Positions 16,978-28,372 of a stretch of 64,000 bases of DNA are shown here, piece after piece (the first letter of the stretch is position 1; each line of letters begins with the position of its first letter). The notes beneath the pieces were generated by a model. That model saw only the letters and a list, made by a program, of their open reading frames with translations, did not search any database and was not told the DNA's origin. Made by a program: the position numbers and the translations under genes. The DNA is from Ignavibacteriaceae bacterium (GTDB lineage Bacteria > Bacteroidota > Ignavibacteria > Ignavibacteriales > Ignavibacteriaceae), in NCBI GenBank assembly GCA_013360295.1, contig JABWCL010000019.1:1-64000 (forward strand). The letters are read 5' to 3'.

Positions 16978-18291
16978 CTAATAAACAGGCAGCCATTTAT
17001 CAATATAATCGCCGCGGGGGTCATAAATCTCCGCCTGGCGCACAGGATTAAACTGCCTGAAAGGCCTCTGGTCATTCCCCACGCCCGCTACATACATCCA
17101 GTTTCCGTAGTTGGAAGAAACGTCATAATCTATCAGCATTGACTCGAACCAGGCCGCTCCGAGGCGCCAGTCGAGCCGCATATCGTGGATCAGATAAGAG
17201 GCAACGATCTGCCTGCCCCGGTTTGACATATAACCTGTTGCCTTCAGTTCGTGCATATTTGCATCAACAAACGGTTGTCCGGTCCTCCCCTCCTTCCATC
17301 GGTCAAATAACTCTTCCGGGTCGGCAGTTTTCATCGGCTTGTTCTTTATCCCCCCTTTCTTAAAAATACTGCTGCCGTACTTCATCGTTACAAATCTGAA
17401 AAAATCACGCCATAAAAGTTCATACTTCAGCCAGTAAGTGGAGTCATTGGCGCCCGCTTCATTTTCAAACCTGAGGACTTCGTCGTAGACCAGCCGGGGT
17501 GAAAGGGCGCCGCAGGCAAGCCAGGGTGATAATTTGGTTGAGTAAGCCTCGCCGAGAAGCTGGTTTCTGGTTTCTTTGTATGTGGAAATCAGCCGCCTGT
17601 CCCAGATATAATCTTTGAGCCTCTTCAGCCCCCAGCCTTCTCCCCCGTTAAAAATACCGGTATCCACCGTTTGTAATTCCTCTTCGGAATACCCCAGTTC
17701 ATCAAGCGCCGGCATCGATTCCGAGTTAAGTTCCAGCGGGTACGGAGGAAGCTTGGGAAGAACTCTGAAAGGCCAGCGGACAGAAGCCTTTTCCTCTACT
17801 CCGTTCTTAAATTCATTAAAGCCGTCAGGAAACCTCGAAATATCAAAAGGGAGTTCATTAGGATGGTATAGCGTAGCCTGCTCAAACAGGAGCAACCGTA
17901 TGTTGCCAAGATTGTTCCTCATTTCAGATTCTATCAGCACTTCGTCGTGGGCGTGTTCCTTTGTCGCGTATACATTTACACACTCATATTTCCTTGCCAG
18001 CTCAGGTATCACTATTTCCGGGAACCCGACCCGGACGATAAGCCCACGCCCGGCATTCCTCAGTTTCTTCTGAAAGTGCCTTACCGTTTCGTATAAAAAC
18101 TTTGCCCTGAATTTCCCGGTCCGCGGAAAGCCGTACTGATTGGGTAAAAAGAATCGCGGGTCAAATATATAGACCGGGATCAGAAGGCTGCAGTGTTTGA
18201 TATATCTGGAGAAGATCTCATTATCCTGGAGGCGAAGGTCGTTCCGGACCCAATAAATTGCGTGTTGGCCGTGTTTATCTCTGTTAGACAT
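16978..18291 (-). CDS. Photolyase/cryptochrome family, DASH-like
   Basis: The N-terminal photolyase fold (IYWVRNDLRLQDNEIF, residues 12-27) binds the antenna chromophore. The C-terminal FAD domain shows ELLWRDFFRFVTMKYG, GYMSNRGRQIVASYLIHD, LGAAWFE and SSNYGNWMYVAGVGND. The ending FNPVRQAEIYDPRGDYIDKW is typical of cryptochrome-DASH proteins, which repair cyclobutane dimers mainly in single-stranded DNA. At 437 residues it stops right after KWLPVY, so the usual C-terminal tail seems short by some tens of residues. The start overlaps the stop of the upstream membrane-protein gene by a single base. Confidence 0.88.
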   Translation of the reverse strand: MSNRDKHGQHAIYWVRNDLRLQDNEIFSRYIKHCSLLIPVYIFDPRFFLPNQYGFPRTGKFRAKFLYETVRHFQKKLRNAGRGLIVRVGFPEIVIPELARKYECVNVYATKEHAHDEVLIESEMRNNLGNIRLLLFEQATLYHPNELPFDISRFPDGFNEFKNGVEEKASVRWPFRVLPKLPPYPLELNSESMPALDELGYSEEELQTVDTGIFNGGEGWGLKRLKDYIWDRRLISTYKETRNQLLGEAYSTKLSPWLACGALSPRLVYDEVLRFENEAGANDSTYWLKYELLWRDFFRFVTMKYGSSIFKKGGIKNKPMKTADPEELFDRWKEGRTGQPFVDANMHELKATGYMSNRGRQIVASYLIHDMRLDWRLGAAWFESMLIDYDVSSNYGNWMYVAGVGNDQRPFRQFNPVRQAEIYDPRGDYIDKWLPVY

Positions 18292-18941
18292 TAGAAAATA
18301 ACCTTAAGTCCTATCACGTGACTGTCATTCTGCATAACAGCAAGATAGGGGTACAAATTGTTCTTAGCGTGCTGAAGATTAAAAGAATACATCAGCACGT
18401 CAAATATAAGCAGAAATCCCCCCTGCACAAACAAACTGTAACCATACCCCTTAAGCCTGTCACTATTCCCAGGAGAATTTTTACTCTTCTCAAGCAGGTA
18501 GAATCCGGCTGTTATGTAAGCCGCGTCAAGTCCGGCGTTCAGCAGGTAGAAACTTTGCAGCCAGGAGTACTCGTTAAAAATCTCACTGTAGCTGAGTGAA
18601 TTCACATCAACCAGAGAATTCGCATAATACCCTCCCGCGGCGATACCGAGGTTGACCACGTTCCACATCGCATTGAACTGATGAAAATATTTCTTTTCCC
18701 CGGCGGCTGAAAAGTTTCCCACAGTGCCGATGAGAATATTCCCTGCTGCCCAGGCTCCCAGAATCAGCAGGCCGTTATTGTTAAGATCCAGCCTCCCGGT
18801 TTCAAATGACCTGATTTTTTCTGAATCCTGGCTTAGTGCGGCAGGTGCCGCTGCCAGAAACAATATGATGAAAAGTTTAATTCGCATAAGTATATCCTTT
18901 TCCATAAACAACAACCGCAATCTATATATTTGTTCCTTCAC
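18291..18941 (-). CDS. DUF6992-like membrane protein
   Basis: A hydrophobic protein with the family-like segment KKYFHQFNAMWNVVNLGIAAGG in the middle and four to five transmembrane helices. The biological start is probably the internal MRIKLFIILFLAAAPAALSQ (residue 19, near 18887), which gives a signal peptide; the preceding 18 residues look like untranslated leader. The function is unknown. It precedes the photolyase on the same strand with a one-base overlap, and it is divergent from hemH. Confidence 0.65.
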   Translation of the reverse strand: MKEQIYRLRLLFMEKDILMRIKLFIILFLAAAPAALSQDSEKIRSFETGRLDLNNNGLLILGAWAAGNILIGTVGNFSAAGEKKYFHQFNAMWNVVNLGIAAGGYYANSLVDVNSLSYSEIFNEYSWLQSFYLLNAGLDAAYITAGFYLLEKSKNSPGNSDRLKGYGYSLFVQGGFLLIFDVLMYSFNLQHAKNNLYPYLAVMQNDSHVIGLKVIF

Positions 18942-19145
18942 AGCGCATACTCAGAGTATAAAAATTACCCAAAGAATTATTTCCTCACTCAGCGGTTTAT
19001 CATTAATTTTGTCATCTAAATCTCAATTATTGGGCTGAAATTGATTGACGGTTAAAACGGGCTTTCATCTGCCCGCGGGGGCTAAACATACACCGCCAGG
19101 AAATTTCTCGAACTTACTTTATTTAAGAATTTTTATTTGATCTGA

Positions 19146-20159
19146 ATGTCACCACAAACCTGCGTTTTACTCGTACAACTCGGCACACCGGACAGTCCCA
19201 CCGTCCGTGATGTCCGCCGTTACCTTTTTGAATTTCTTAACGATCCCCGTGTGATTGATATACCGGCATTACTGCGCGCATTTTTGGTAAATGTGATTAT
19301 TGTACCATTCCGTGCCCCGAAGTCCGCTAAGGTGTACCAGCATCTCTGGACTGATAAAGGTTCACCGCTGCTTCTTTATACAGAGGAAATTACTGAACTT
19401 TTACAGCGTGAACTCGGGAATGAGTATAAAGTCGAGTTCGCGATGCGTTATCAGAATCCCTCAATGGAAGAAGTGCTTGGTAGGATTAAAAAGGCCAACT
19501 ATAAAAAAATTATAGTTCTGCCTCTCTTCCCGCAGTATGCATCAGCTACAACGGGTTCGGCGGTTGAAAAGGTAATGAAGATAATAAGCAAATGGTGGGT
19601 TATACCCGAAGTTAAGTTCATCGGACAGTTTTATAATCACCCAAAATTCATTGAGGCTTTTGCTGAAAGGGGAAGACAATACGATCATAATTCGTACGAC
19701 CACGTCATCTTCAGCTATCACGGCCTCCCGGTAAGCCAGGTGGATAAAGTATATGAAGACGGCAAGCCTTGCGACGATCACGACTGCGAAACCACTCTCA
19801 CGGAGGATAACAAACACTGTTATAAAGCAACCTGTTATGCCACTACCCGTCTTCTGGCGGCAAAACTCGGGATTCCCGAAAGCAGGTATACCGTAAGTTT
19901 TCAATCGCGCCTGGATAAAAAATGGCTTGAGCCTTTTTCAGATGATGTGATAATTAAAAAGGCTAAAGAGGGAGCTAAAAAACTCCTGGTTTTCAGCCCG
20001 GCATTTGTCGCGGACTGCCTGGAGACTACCGTAGAAATCGGGTATGAATATCAGCAGTTGTTCACAGAGCACGGCGGCGAAAAGATCCAGCTCGTGGAAA
20101 GCCTCAATGCCCACCCGCTCTGGATCGAGGCAATGAAAGCCTTGGTGCTGGAGAAATAA
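19146..20159 (+). CDS. hemH: Ferrochelatase
   Basis: This enzyme inserts ferrous iron into protoporphyrin IX, the last step of heme synthesis. Family motifs are LLVQLGTPDSP at the N-terminus, the iron-ligand histidine H192 in SYHGLP, SFQSRLDKKWLEPF, and E293 in FVADCLETTVE. At 337 residues it is full length. A cluster of four cysteines (C209, C214, C225, C230) follows the active-site loop; some bacterial ferrochelatases carry cysteines here, and a metal or Fe-S site is possible. It is the only heme gene in the window. Upstream genes are divergent. Confidence 0.96.
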   Translation: MSPQTCVLLVQLGTPDSPTVRDVRRYLFEFLNDPRVIDIPALLRAFLVNVIIVPFRAPKSAKVYQHLWTDKGSPLLLYTEEITELLQRELGNEYKVEFAMRYQNPSMEEVLGRIKKANYKKIIVLPLFPQYASATTGSAVEKVMKIISKWWVIPEVKFIGQFYNHPKFIEAFAERGRQYDHNSYDHVIFSYHGLPVSQVDKVYEDGKPCDDHDCETTLTEDNKHCYKATCYATTRLLAAKLGIPESRYTVSFQSRLDKKWLEPFSDDVIIKKAKEGAKKLLVFSPAFVADCLETTVEIGYEYQQLFTEHGGEKIQLVESLNAHPLWIEAMKALVLEK

Positions 20160-20286
20160 GCGGGATAAATTTTCAGTTTGTATAATTAGCCGACTTATTT
20201 TATGTTTCTGTGGTGTTACAAATGAAATTCCAAATATTAACGAACGGTTCGGTACAGCCGTTTATAAATTCTTAAGAGGAGCTTAA

Positions 20287-20829
20287 ATGTTACAGGTAGT
20301 TGACGTAGAACTTACCCCTAATCCGCACGCACTGAAATTCGTCATCAGCGATGCGTTGTTAAAATATGAAACAAGACAGTTCAACAGTAAAGAAGAAGGT
20401 GAAAGCGACCCTCTGGCGAAGGGTATATTCGAGATTCCCGGCGTGGTTACTGTTTTTTATATGGCGAAATTCATCACCATAGAAAAATCAAAGGATTCCG
20501 ACTGGGGAAAGATCCAGCGGCCGCTTGTTAATTTCCTGGCAAAGTTTGATAAATCTCTGATACCCGCGGAACAGGAACCTGATGGCGGCGATGCCGAGTC
20601 AAGCGAACTCCTCAAGAAGATCAACGAAATCCTAAACCAAAAGGTGCGCCCCGCGCTGGCTTACGACGGCGGCGGGCTTGAGATTCTCGGTCTGGACGGG
20701 CATACACTCAGAGTGCGTTACCAGGGCGCGTGCGGCAGCTGTCCCAGCGCGATCAGCGGAACACTCAACGCGATAGAAAGTTTGTTGAAAAAAGATATTA
20801 ATCCGGCACTTCAAGTAATAGCAGGTTAA
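20287..20829 (+). CDS. Nfu-type iron-sulfur cluster scaffold/carrier
   Basis: Residues 1-90 are an Nfu N-terminal domain (TPNPHALKF...GIFEIPGVVTVF) and residues 105-180 are the NifU C-terminal domain with the cluster-binding pair C149/C152 in GACGSCPS. Proteins of this layout carry 4Fe-4S clusters to target enzymes. A strong ribosome binding site (GAGGAG) lies eight bases before the ATG. The Fe-S-rich hydrogenase and kinases elsewhere in the window are the kind of clients it could serve, but that is only inference. Nine bases separate it from the methyltransferase gene. Confidence 0.93.
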   Translation: MLQVVDVELTPNPHALKFVISDALLKYETRQFNSKEEGESDPLAKGIFEIPGVVTVFYMAKFITIEKSKDSDWGKIQRPLVNFLAKFDKSLIPAEQEPDGGDAESSELLKKINEILNQKVRPALAYDGGGLEILGLDGHTLRVRYQGACGSCPSAISGTLNAIESLLKKDINPALQVIAG

Positions 20830-20838
20830 CTTAGTAAG

Positions 20839-21333
20839 ATGAAAAACGAATCTCCGTTACTGCACGCATCGTTCCGCAGCAATGGTTTACATTTTGATGT
20901 CTATGCCAGTAAAAAAGGCATAAGAAAATTATTGATCAATTCAAAGAGCAAAGCAAAAGACACTTACGTTGTTGAGACCAGCCCGGACGACCAGAGGGTG
21001 TTCGGCATCGCGTCTCAGCTTGAAGAATATTTCGCCGGTAAGCGTAAAACATTTAAGATACCTGTTGACCCTGAAGGAACCGAATTCCAGAAGAAAGTAT
21101 GGAAGGCGCTGAGTAAAATAAAATACGGACACCTTAAGTCTTACCGTGATATTGCTTTAGCTATTGAATCTCCCAAAGCAGTTCGGGCCGTGGGGCAGTC
21201 CAACGGAAAAAATCCCATCCCCATTATTGTCCCCTGCCACAGGGTGATTAACAGTGACGGAAGTATCGGCGGGTATTCCGGTGGGATCAGACTTAAAGAG
21301 AGGCTGATCAATCTTGAGATGGCGAATAGTTAA
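20839..21333 (+). CDS. ogt: Methylated-DNA--protein-cysteine methyltransferase
   Basis: This suicide repair protein removes alkyl groups from O6 of guanine onto its own cysteine. C133 in IIVPCHRVI is the acceptor; the preceding RAVGQSNGKNP and following GGYSGG complete the active-site domain, and FQKKVWKALSKIKYGHLKSY is the DNA-binding helix region. At 164 residues it matches the Ogt/MGMT family. It follows nfu by nine bases and is probably co-transcribed. Confidence 0.95.
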   Translation: MKNESPLLHASFRSNGLHFDVYASKKGIRKLLINSKSKAKDTYVVETSPDDQRVFGIASQLEEYFAGKRKTFKIPVDPEGTEFQKKVWKALSKIKYGHLKSYRDIALAIESPKAVRAVGQSNGKNPIPIIVPCHRVINSDGSIGGYSGGIRLKERLINLEMANS

Positions 21334-21478
21334 CGGGAATATACCCCGATAACCTTTCTTATCTCTTTAAATTATCAGTATTCTTATGCAAATCCTTCGA
21401 TAGAAGTTTTAGTTATTGTAACAAATATTTCATTTAATGTTTTAAATTGGATCTTACTTAAACACGTCATATTCTAAA

Positions 21479-21811
21479 ATGAAATCAACTGATATTTCTC
21501 TTTCACTGCAGATCATTAAAGATTTCTTTAAGCAGAACAACATTATTGTATTAAAGATTTTATTATTCGGTTCACGGGTAAGAGAGAATCATTCCGCGGA
21601 TAGTGATATCGATCTGATCGTAATTACCGATCAGGAACTAAACCCTCTGAGTAAAAGAAGATTTCTTGCACGCCTAACCAGTCATTTGATCTCCCGGAAT
21701 GCTATGTTGCCTATGGATCTAATTATAAAAAGTCAAAAAGAATTTGATGCTGAAAAGGAGTATATCGGCACTCTTTCTTATAATATTGCATTGAATAATA
21801 TCTCCCTATGA
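21479..21811 (+). CDS. MNT-domain nucleotidyltransferase (antitoxin-like)
   Basis: A minimal nucleotidyltransferase: LLFGSRVRENHSADSDID (from residue 28) contains the GSxR...SDxD signature with D43/D45 as metal ligands. In characterised MntA/HepT pairs the MNT protein adds AMP to the HEPN partner and neutralises it. The stop overlaps the start of the HEPN gene (ATGA), as expected for such a pair. Confidence 0.85.
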   Translation: MKSTDISLSLQIIKDFFKQNNIIVLKILLFGSRVRENHSADSDIDLIVITDQELNPLSKRRFLARLTSHLISRNAMLPMDLIIKSQKEFDAEKEYIGTLSYNIALNNISL

Positions 21812-22191
21812 AGCAACCCATTCATGCATTACTTCTTAAAAAGGCCAAAGGTGATTTGAAAATCGCCAAATCTGAGCTTGCTACTTCTGATCCGGTACTG
21901 GATCTGGTATGTTTTCATATTCAGCAGTATGTTGAAAAATCCCTCAAAGCATTTTTAATCTATAAAAACGTAAATCCTCCCCGAACACATAACATCGGTT
22001 ATCTGATTCAGGAAGCGCTAAAGATCAATCAGGATTTTTCAAAATTTATCAACGGGGTGATTCTGGAGTTATCAGACTGTGCCGTTGAAGTTCGCTACGA
22101 AGAACTGGATTATATAGACAGGAAGTACATAGAAGATACTCTGAAGGAAGCCGAGAACCTGGGCAACTGGGTTGAAACTTTAATAAAATAA
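21808..22191 (+). CDS. HEPN-domain partner of MNT nucleotidyltransferase
   Basis: A 127-residue all-helical HEPN protein (PF05168-like): DLVCFHIQQYVEKSLKAFLI, then PRTHNIGYLI, then EVRYEELDYIDRKYIEDTL. It lacks the catalytic R-x4-6-H of toxic HepT RNases, so this may be the non-toxic HEPN subtype found with nucleotidyltransferases; whether it is a true toxin-antitoxin module is uncertain. It is translationally coupled to the MNT gene. Confidence 0.82.
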   Translation: MKQPIHALLLKKAKGDLKIAKSELATSDPVLDLVCFHIQQYVEKSLKAFLIYKNVNPPRTHNIGYLIQEALKINQDFSKFINGVILELSDCAVEVRYEELDYIDRKYIEDTLKEAENLGNWVETLIK

Positions 22192-22222
22192 AAGGAAGGG
22201 ACGATGATCCGCACCTTCCTTT
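22191..22222. terminator. Bidirectional terminator
   Basis: The inverted repeat AAAGGAAGG (22191-22199) and CCTTCCTTT (22214-22222) lies between two convergent genes and is flanked by an A-rich run that would be a U-tract on the minus strand. Confidence 0.65.
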
Positions 22223-22234
22223 CATAAAAAAATA

Positions 22235-23584
22235 CTATCTGCCTCTGATTAACATCAGAAGTTCATCGGTTTTGTCACGCATCAGCTTGTCATCCCCGCG
22301 GCTTTCAACATTTAACCTGAGTATTGGTTCAGTATTACTCATTCTTACGTTGAATCTCCAATCGGGATAATCAATGCTTATACCGTCGGTTTTGTCAACT
22401 ATTCCGCCCCTATACTTTGATTCAATTTCTTTTATCTTTGCCGCCGGATCGTCAATCACGGAATTGATCTCGCCTGAGCAGGGATAATCTTTTATCATTT
22501 CACCTACAAGCTCTGAAAGAGATTTTCCCTCTTCGCTCATAAGCTGCAGTACCAGCAGGAACGGGATCACTCCGCTATCCGAATAAGCGTTTTCGCGGAA
22601 GTAATGATGCGCGGACATCTCACCGCCGTAAACCGCGTTCACTTCTCTCATTTTTTCTTTGATGAACGCGTGTCCGCTTTTTGACTGAACGGCTTCTCCG
22701 CCCGCGGCTTTCACTATCTCCACAGTGTTCCAGGTTAGGCGCGGATCGTGAATAACTTTTCCTCCCGGATGATTTTTAAGAATGGATTTTGACAGTAAAC
22801 CGACGATATAATATCCTTCGATAAAATTCCCGCTTCCGTCAAAGAAGAAACAACGGTCATAATCCCCGTCCCACGCAACACCAAGGTGGGCGCCGCTTTC
22901 TTTTACAGCTTTGATGGTTGGTACGCGGTTATCTTCAAGCATCGGGTTCGGCACGCCGTTAGGGAAAGTTGAATCCGGTTCAAAAAACAGTTTGATCATT
23001 TCGACCGGAAGCACTGACTCCAGCCTCTCAAGTATCGGCCCGACACAACCGTTACCCGCATTACAAACAACCTTAAGCGGCTTGACTTTTTTGACATCAT
23101 AAAAGCGGTTAAGGTTATTCAGGAAATCTTCCGTAAGGTCAAGCTGTTTAATTTTTCCTCTGACATCCGCTACGGGGGGCAGATCGTTTTTCAATATCCA
23201 CCCTTCCATAGTATTCAATCCGCTGTCATAACTTACCGGAACGGAATCCCTTTTTACGAATTTCATACCGTTGTATTCCGGAGGATTGTGGCTCGCGGTG
23301 ATCATAATGCCGCCGTCAGTCTCCAGGTGTGAAGCACCGAAGTAGATCATCTCCGTTCCGCACAAGCCTATATCAATAACATCCGCGCCGCTGTCCATAA
23401 GTCCGTCAGCAAGAGCGTTCGATAGTTCAACCGAAGAACTCCTGATGTCGTGACCGATAACAACACTTTTCGCGCTGGTAAATTTGGCAAACGCCCTGCC
23501 GATCTTATACGCAAGTTCAACATTCAACTCCGAAGGCACTTTGCCCCGGATATCGTATGCTTTAAATGATGCTAACTTATCCAT
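22235..23584 (-). CDS. manB: Phosphomannomutase/phosphoglucomutase
   Basis: Interconverts hexose 1- and 6-phosphates for cell-surface sugar synthesis. The phosphoserine loop is ITASHNPPEYNGMKFV, the metal loop is DGDYDRCFF, the sugar-binding loop is GGEMSAHHYF, and the C-terminal phosphate loop is RMSNTEPILRLNVES. At 449 residues it is normal for the family. It follows gyrA by 21 bases and may be read through from that operon. Mannose versus glucose preference cannot be read from the sequence. Confidence 0.92.
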   Translation of the reverse strand: MDKLASFKAYDIRGKVPSELNVELAYKIGRAFAKFTSAKSVVIGHDIRSSSVELSNALADGLMDSGADVIDIGLCGTEMIYFGASHLETDGGIMITASHNPPEYNGMKFVKRDSVPVSYDSGLNTMEGWILKNDLPPVADVRGKIKQLDLTEDFLNNLNRFYDVKKVKPLKVVCNAGNGCVGPILERLESVLPVEMIKLFFEPDSTFPNGVPNPMLEDNRVPTIKAVKESGAHLGVAWDGDYDRCFFFDGSGNFIEGYYIVGLLSKSILKNHPGGKVIHDPRLTWNTVEIVKAAGGEAVQSKSGHAFIKEKMREVNAVYGGEMSAHHYFRENAYSDSGVIPFLLVLQLMSEEGKSLSELVGEMIKDYPCSGEINSVIDDPAAKIKEIESKYRGGIVDKTDGISIDYPDWRFNVRMSNTEPILRLNVESRGDDKLMRDKTDELLMLIRGR

Positions 23585-23605
23585 ACTAAATCCTTTATAA
23601 TTATT

Positions 23606-26038
23606 TTATTCTTCTTCATCAGGAACGACCTTAGCGATATCCGCTATGCCGTCATTGTCTTTTAACTTTATAAGCTTGATACCCTGTGTGTTTCTTCCCA
23701 TCACACGGAGGTCTTTAACACTTATACGCACAACCATACCGGAAGTGGTGATAATAACAAGTTCCTCATTGTCGGTAACTTCCATTATGGAGATCATCTT
23801 ACCAACCTTGTCGCTTGTCTTTACGGTTATGATTCCTTTACCGCCGCGGCGCGTAATACGGTAGTCATTCACATCAGACCTCTTCCCGAAGCCGTTCTCT
23901 GTAACTACAAGTATTGTGCCCTGGCGTTTGATAACCAGAGAGCCAACTACAACGTCATCATCAGAAAGAGTAATACCCTTGACTCCGGTTGCAGTCCTGC
24001 CCATATCGCGAACATCCTTCTCGTGGAAGCGGATTGCAAGGCCGCTCTTTGTACCGAGCACTATATCATTAGTCCCGTCGGTTTGCTTTACGTCGATCAG
24101 AGAGTCGCCTTCATTCAGGCTGATCGCGTTGATACCACCCCTGCGGACATTACTGTAAGCGGAGAGCACGGTTTTCTTTATTACTCCCTGTTCAGTAACC
24201 ATTACGAGGAACTGATCATCTTTGAATTCCTTTACGGCGATAAAGGCTGATATTTTTTCATCTTTATCCTTTTCGATCAGGTTGAGTATTGACCTGCCCC
24301 GGGTTGCCCGGCCTCCCTCCGGCACCTCGTGAACTTTAAGCCAGTAACACTTACCCTTATCCGTGAAGAAAAGGATATACTGGTGAGTAGAGGCGATAAA
24401 CATATGCTCGATAAAATCATCGTCCTTCGTGCCGGCTCCGGTTACCCCCTTGCCGCCTCTCGCCTGGCGCCTGTATCCGCTTACCGGGAAGCGCTTAATG
24501 AATCCCTGGTGAGATATTGTAACCACAACGTCTTCTTCAGCGATCGTGTCTTCAAGGGAGAACTCGGTATAATCATAAATGATCTGGGTCCTTCTCTCGT
24601 CGCCATATTTCTCCTTCAGTTCGAGAAGTTCTTCTTTAATGATAAGGTACCTGCGGTCCTCATTATCAAGGATGCCTTTTAATTTTTCAATGAGTTTAAT
24701 AGTCTCACGGAATTCATCCTCAATCTTTTTCCTTTCAAGTCCGGTTAATCTCTGCAGCCTCATATCAAGGATCGCTTTAGCCTGGATTTCGCTTAACTTG
24801 AACTTCCGCATAAGGTTATTCTTAGCGGTTTCAGTATCGCGGGATTTCTTGATGGTTTCAATTACTTCATCAATATTATCCAGAGCGATGATATAACCCT
24901 GCAAAATATGAGCGCGTTTTTCAGCGGCGTCAAGTTCAAATTTTGTTCTTCTGATAAGCACCTCCATCCTGTGGGTGAGGAAGTGCTGCATGATTTCTTT
25001 CAGGTTAAGTATTTTCGGCACACCGTGAACCAGGGCGAGCATTATCACCCCGAAGGTTGTCTGCATCTGAGTGTGTTTATACAACTGATTCATCACAACC
25101 GCTGCCTGCGCGTCGCGTTTTAATTCAATCACAAGCCGCATACCATCACGGTCAGATTCATCCCTGATATTGGAAATATCGTGAATCTTATCATCTTTAA
25201 CCAGTTCAGCAATCTTTTCAATCAGCGTTGACTTATTCACCTGGTAAGGAAGTTCTGTAACGACAATATTTTCCCTGCCGTTCTTGAGTGTTTCGATGTT
25301 GGCTTTAGCGCGCAGCAATATTCTTCCGCGCCCGGTCAAATATGCTTCCTTCACGCCTTCATAACCAAAAATTATACCGGCAGTCGGAAAATCAGGCGCG
25401 GTGATGTGCTTCATCAGTTTCTCGATTGTAATATCGGGATTCTTAATAAGAGCGATCAATCCGTCGATTACTTCCGTAATATTGTGCGGAGGAATGTTAG
25501 TAGCCATACCAACCGCGATACCGCTTGAACCGTTAATAAGAAGGTTCGGCAGGTAAGCGGGGAGAACGGACGGTTCCTGGAGAGTATCGTCAAAATTCGG
25601 GACAAAATTCACGGTGTTTTTATCAAGGTCGCGAAGCATTTCATTCGCAATCCTGTCGAGGCGCGCTTCAGTGTAACGCATAGCCGCGGCAGAGTCACCG
25701 TCTATCGAACCAAAATTTCCCTGCCCGTCAACCAACGGGTAGCGAAGCGAAAAGTCCTGAACCATTCTAACCATAGTATCATAAACCGCGGAGTCGCCGT
25801 GCGGGTGATACTTACCAAGCACCTCTCCCACGATTCTCGCTGATTTTTTATACGGACGGTTAAAGAACATACCAAGTTCAGACATACCGTATAAAACGCG
25901 CCTGTGCACAGGCTTAAGCCCGTCCCTTACATCAGGCAGAGCCCGCGACACTATAACCGACATAGAATAATCTATGTAGGAAGATTTCATCTCATCTTCA
26001 AGCGCTATCGGTATTATTTTATCAAAAAGATTAGCCAT
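23606..26038 (-). CDS. gyrA: DNA gyrase subunit A
   Basis: The breakage-reunion subunit. Catalytic Y122 lies in AMRYTEARL, and the quinolone-determining region [10 protein letters not shown] carries S83 and D87 at the same numbers as in Escherichia coli, both in the susceptible state. The C-terminal beta-pinwheel begins near residue 500 and contains the GyrA-box-like RQARGGKGV, which distinguishes gyrase from topoisomerase IV. At 810 residues it is full length. It follows gyrB by 27 bases. Confidence 0.98.
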   Translation of the reverse strand: MANLFDKIIPIALEDEMKSSYIDYSMSVIVSRALPDVRDGLKPVHRRVLYGMSELGMFFNRPYKKSARIVGEVLGKYHPHGDSAVYDTMVRMVQDFSLRYPLVDGQGNFGSIDGDSAAAMRYTEARLDRIANEMLRDLDKNTVNFVPNFDDTLQEPSVLPAYLPNLLINGSSGIAVGMATNIPPHNITEVIDGLIALIKNPDITIEKLMKHITAPDFPTAGIIFGYEGVKEAYLTGRGRILLRAKANIETLKNGRENIVVTELPYQVNKSTLIEKIAELVKDDKIHDISNIRDESDRDGMRLVIELKRDAQAAVVMNQLYKHTQMQTTFGVIMLALVHGVPKILNLKEIMQHFLTHRMEVLIRRTKFELDAAEKRAHILQGYIIALDNIDEVIETIKKSRDTETAKNNLMRKFKLSEIQAKAILDMRLQRLTGLERKKIEDEFRETIKLIEKLKGILDNEDRRYLIIKEELLELKEKYGDERRTQIIYDYTEFSLEDTIAEEDVVVTISHQGFIKRFPVSGYRRQARGGKGVTGAGTKDDDFIEHMFIASTHQYILFFTDKGKCYWLKVHEVPEGGRATRGRSILNLIEKDKDEKISAFIAVKEFKDDQFLVMVTEQGVIKKTVLSAYSNVRRGGINAISLNEGDSLIDVKQTDGTNDIVLGTKSGLAIRFHEKDVRDMGRTATGVKGITLSDDDVVVGSLVIKRQGTILVVTENGFGKRSDVNDYRITRRGGKGIITVKTSDKVGKMISIMEVTDNEELVIITTSGMVVRISVKDLRVMGRNTQGIKLIKLKDNDGIADIAKVVPDEEE

Positions 26039-26065
26039 AAAATTTTTCTTTTACTTTCCTTTTAT

Positions 26066-28063
<1,998 letters not shown>

Positions 28064-28087
28064 TTAAATTCTCCTGTCCTTCGCTGT

Positions 28088-28372
28088 TTATATTATAAAC
28101 TTTAAGTGTTTAATCCGTTCGCCGGAAAAATAATCGTTAATCGTTTTTATTAATTCGTCTTCCCTGAATTTCAGTTCACTACGCCACGCCGCGTTCTCAA
28201 CTCTCAGGTATAAATTCTTTTTCTCTACCTTGACCGGTTCTGCTATATTAATAAACTGCGGGAAAATTATATAGAAGTAGTAAAGTACTTCTCCTTCCTC
28301 AAGCAGTTTGCGGGTTTTCTTCAATCCGGGCTCGCTATCAAACAGTTCACCGATACTTTTAAAGTCCGACAA
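28088..28372 (-). CDS. DUF721 protein (DciA-like)
   Basis: A small protein with the DUF721 pattern IGELFDSEPGLKKTRKLLEE and VENAAWRSELKF. DUF721/DciA proteins are implicated in replicative-helicase loading in bacteria that lack DnaC/DnaI. I start it at a TTG (28370-28372), preceded by GGGAGGG seven bases upstream, which gives a 94-residue product overlapping the recF end by 14 bases. A longer reading to 28489 would overlap recF by over 100 bases and has no family match. Confidence 0.8.
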   Translation of the reverse strand: MSDFKSIGELFDSEPGLKKTRKLLEEGEVLYYFYIIFPQFINIAEPVKVEKKNLYLRVENAAWRSELKFREDELIKTINDYFSGERIKHLKFII

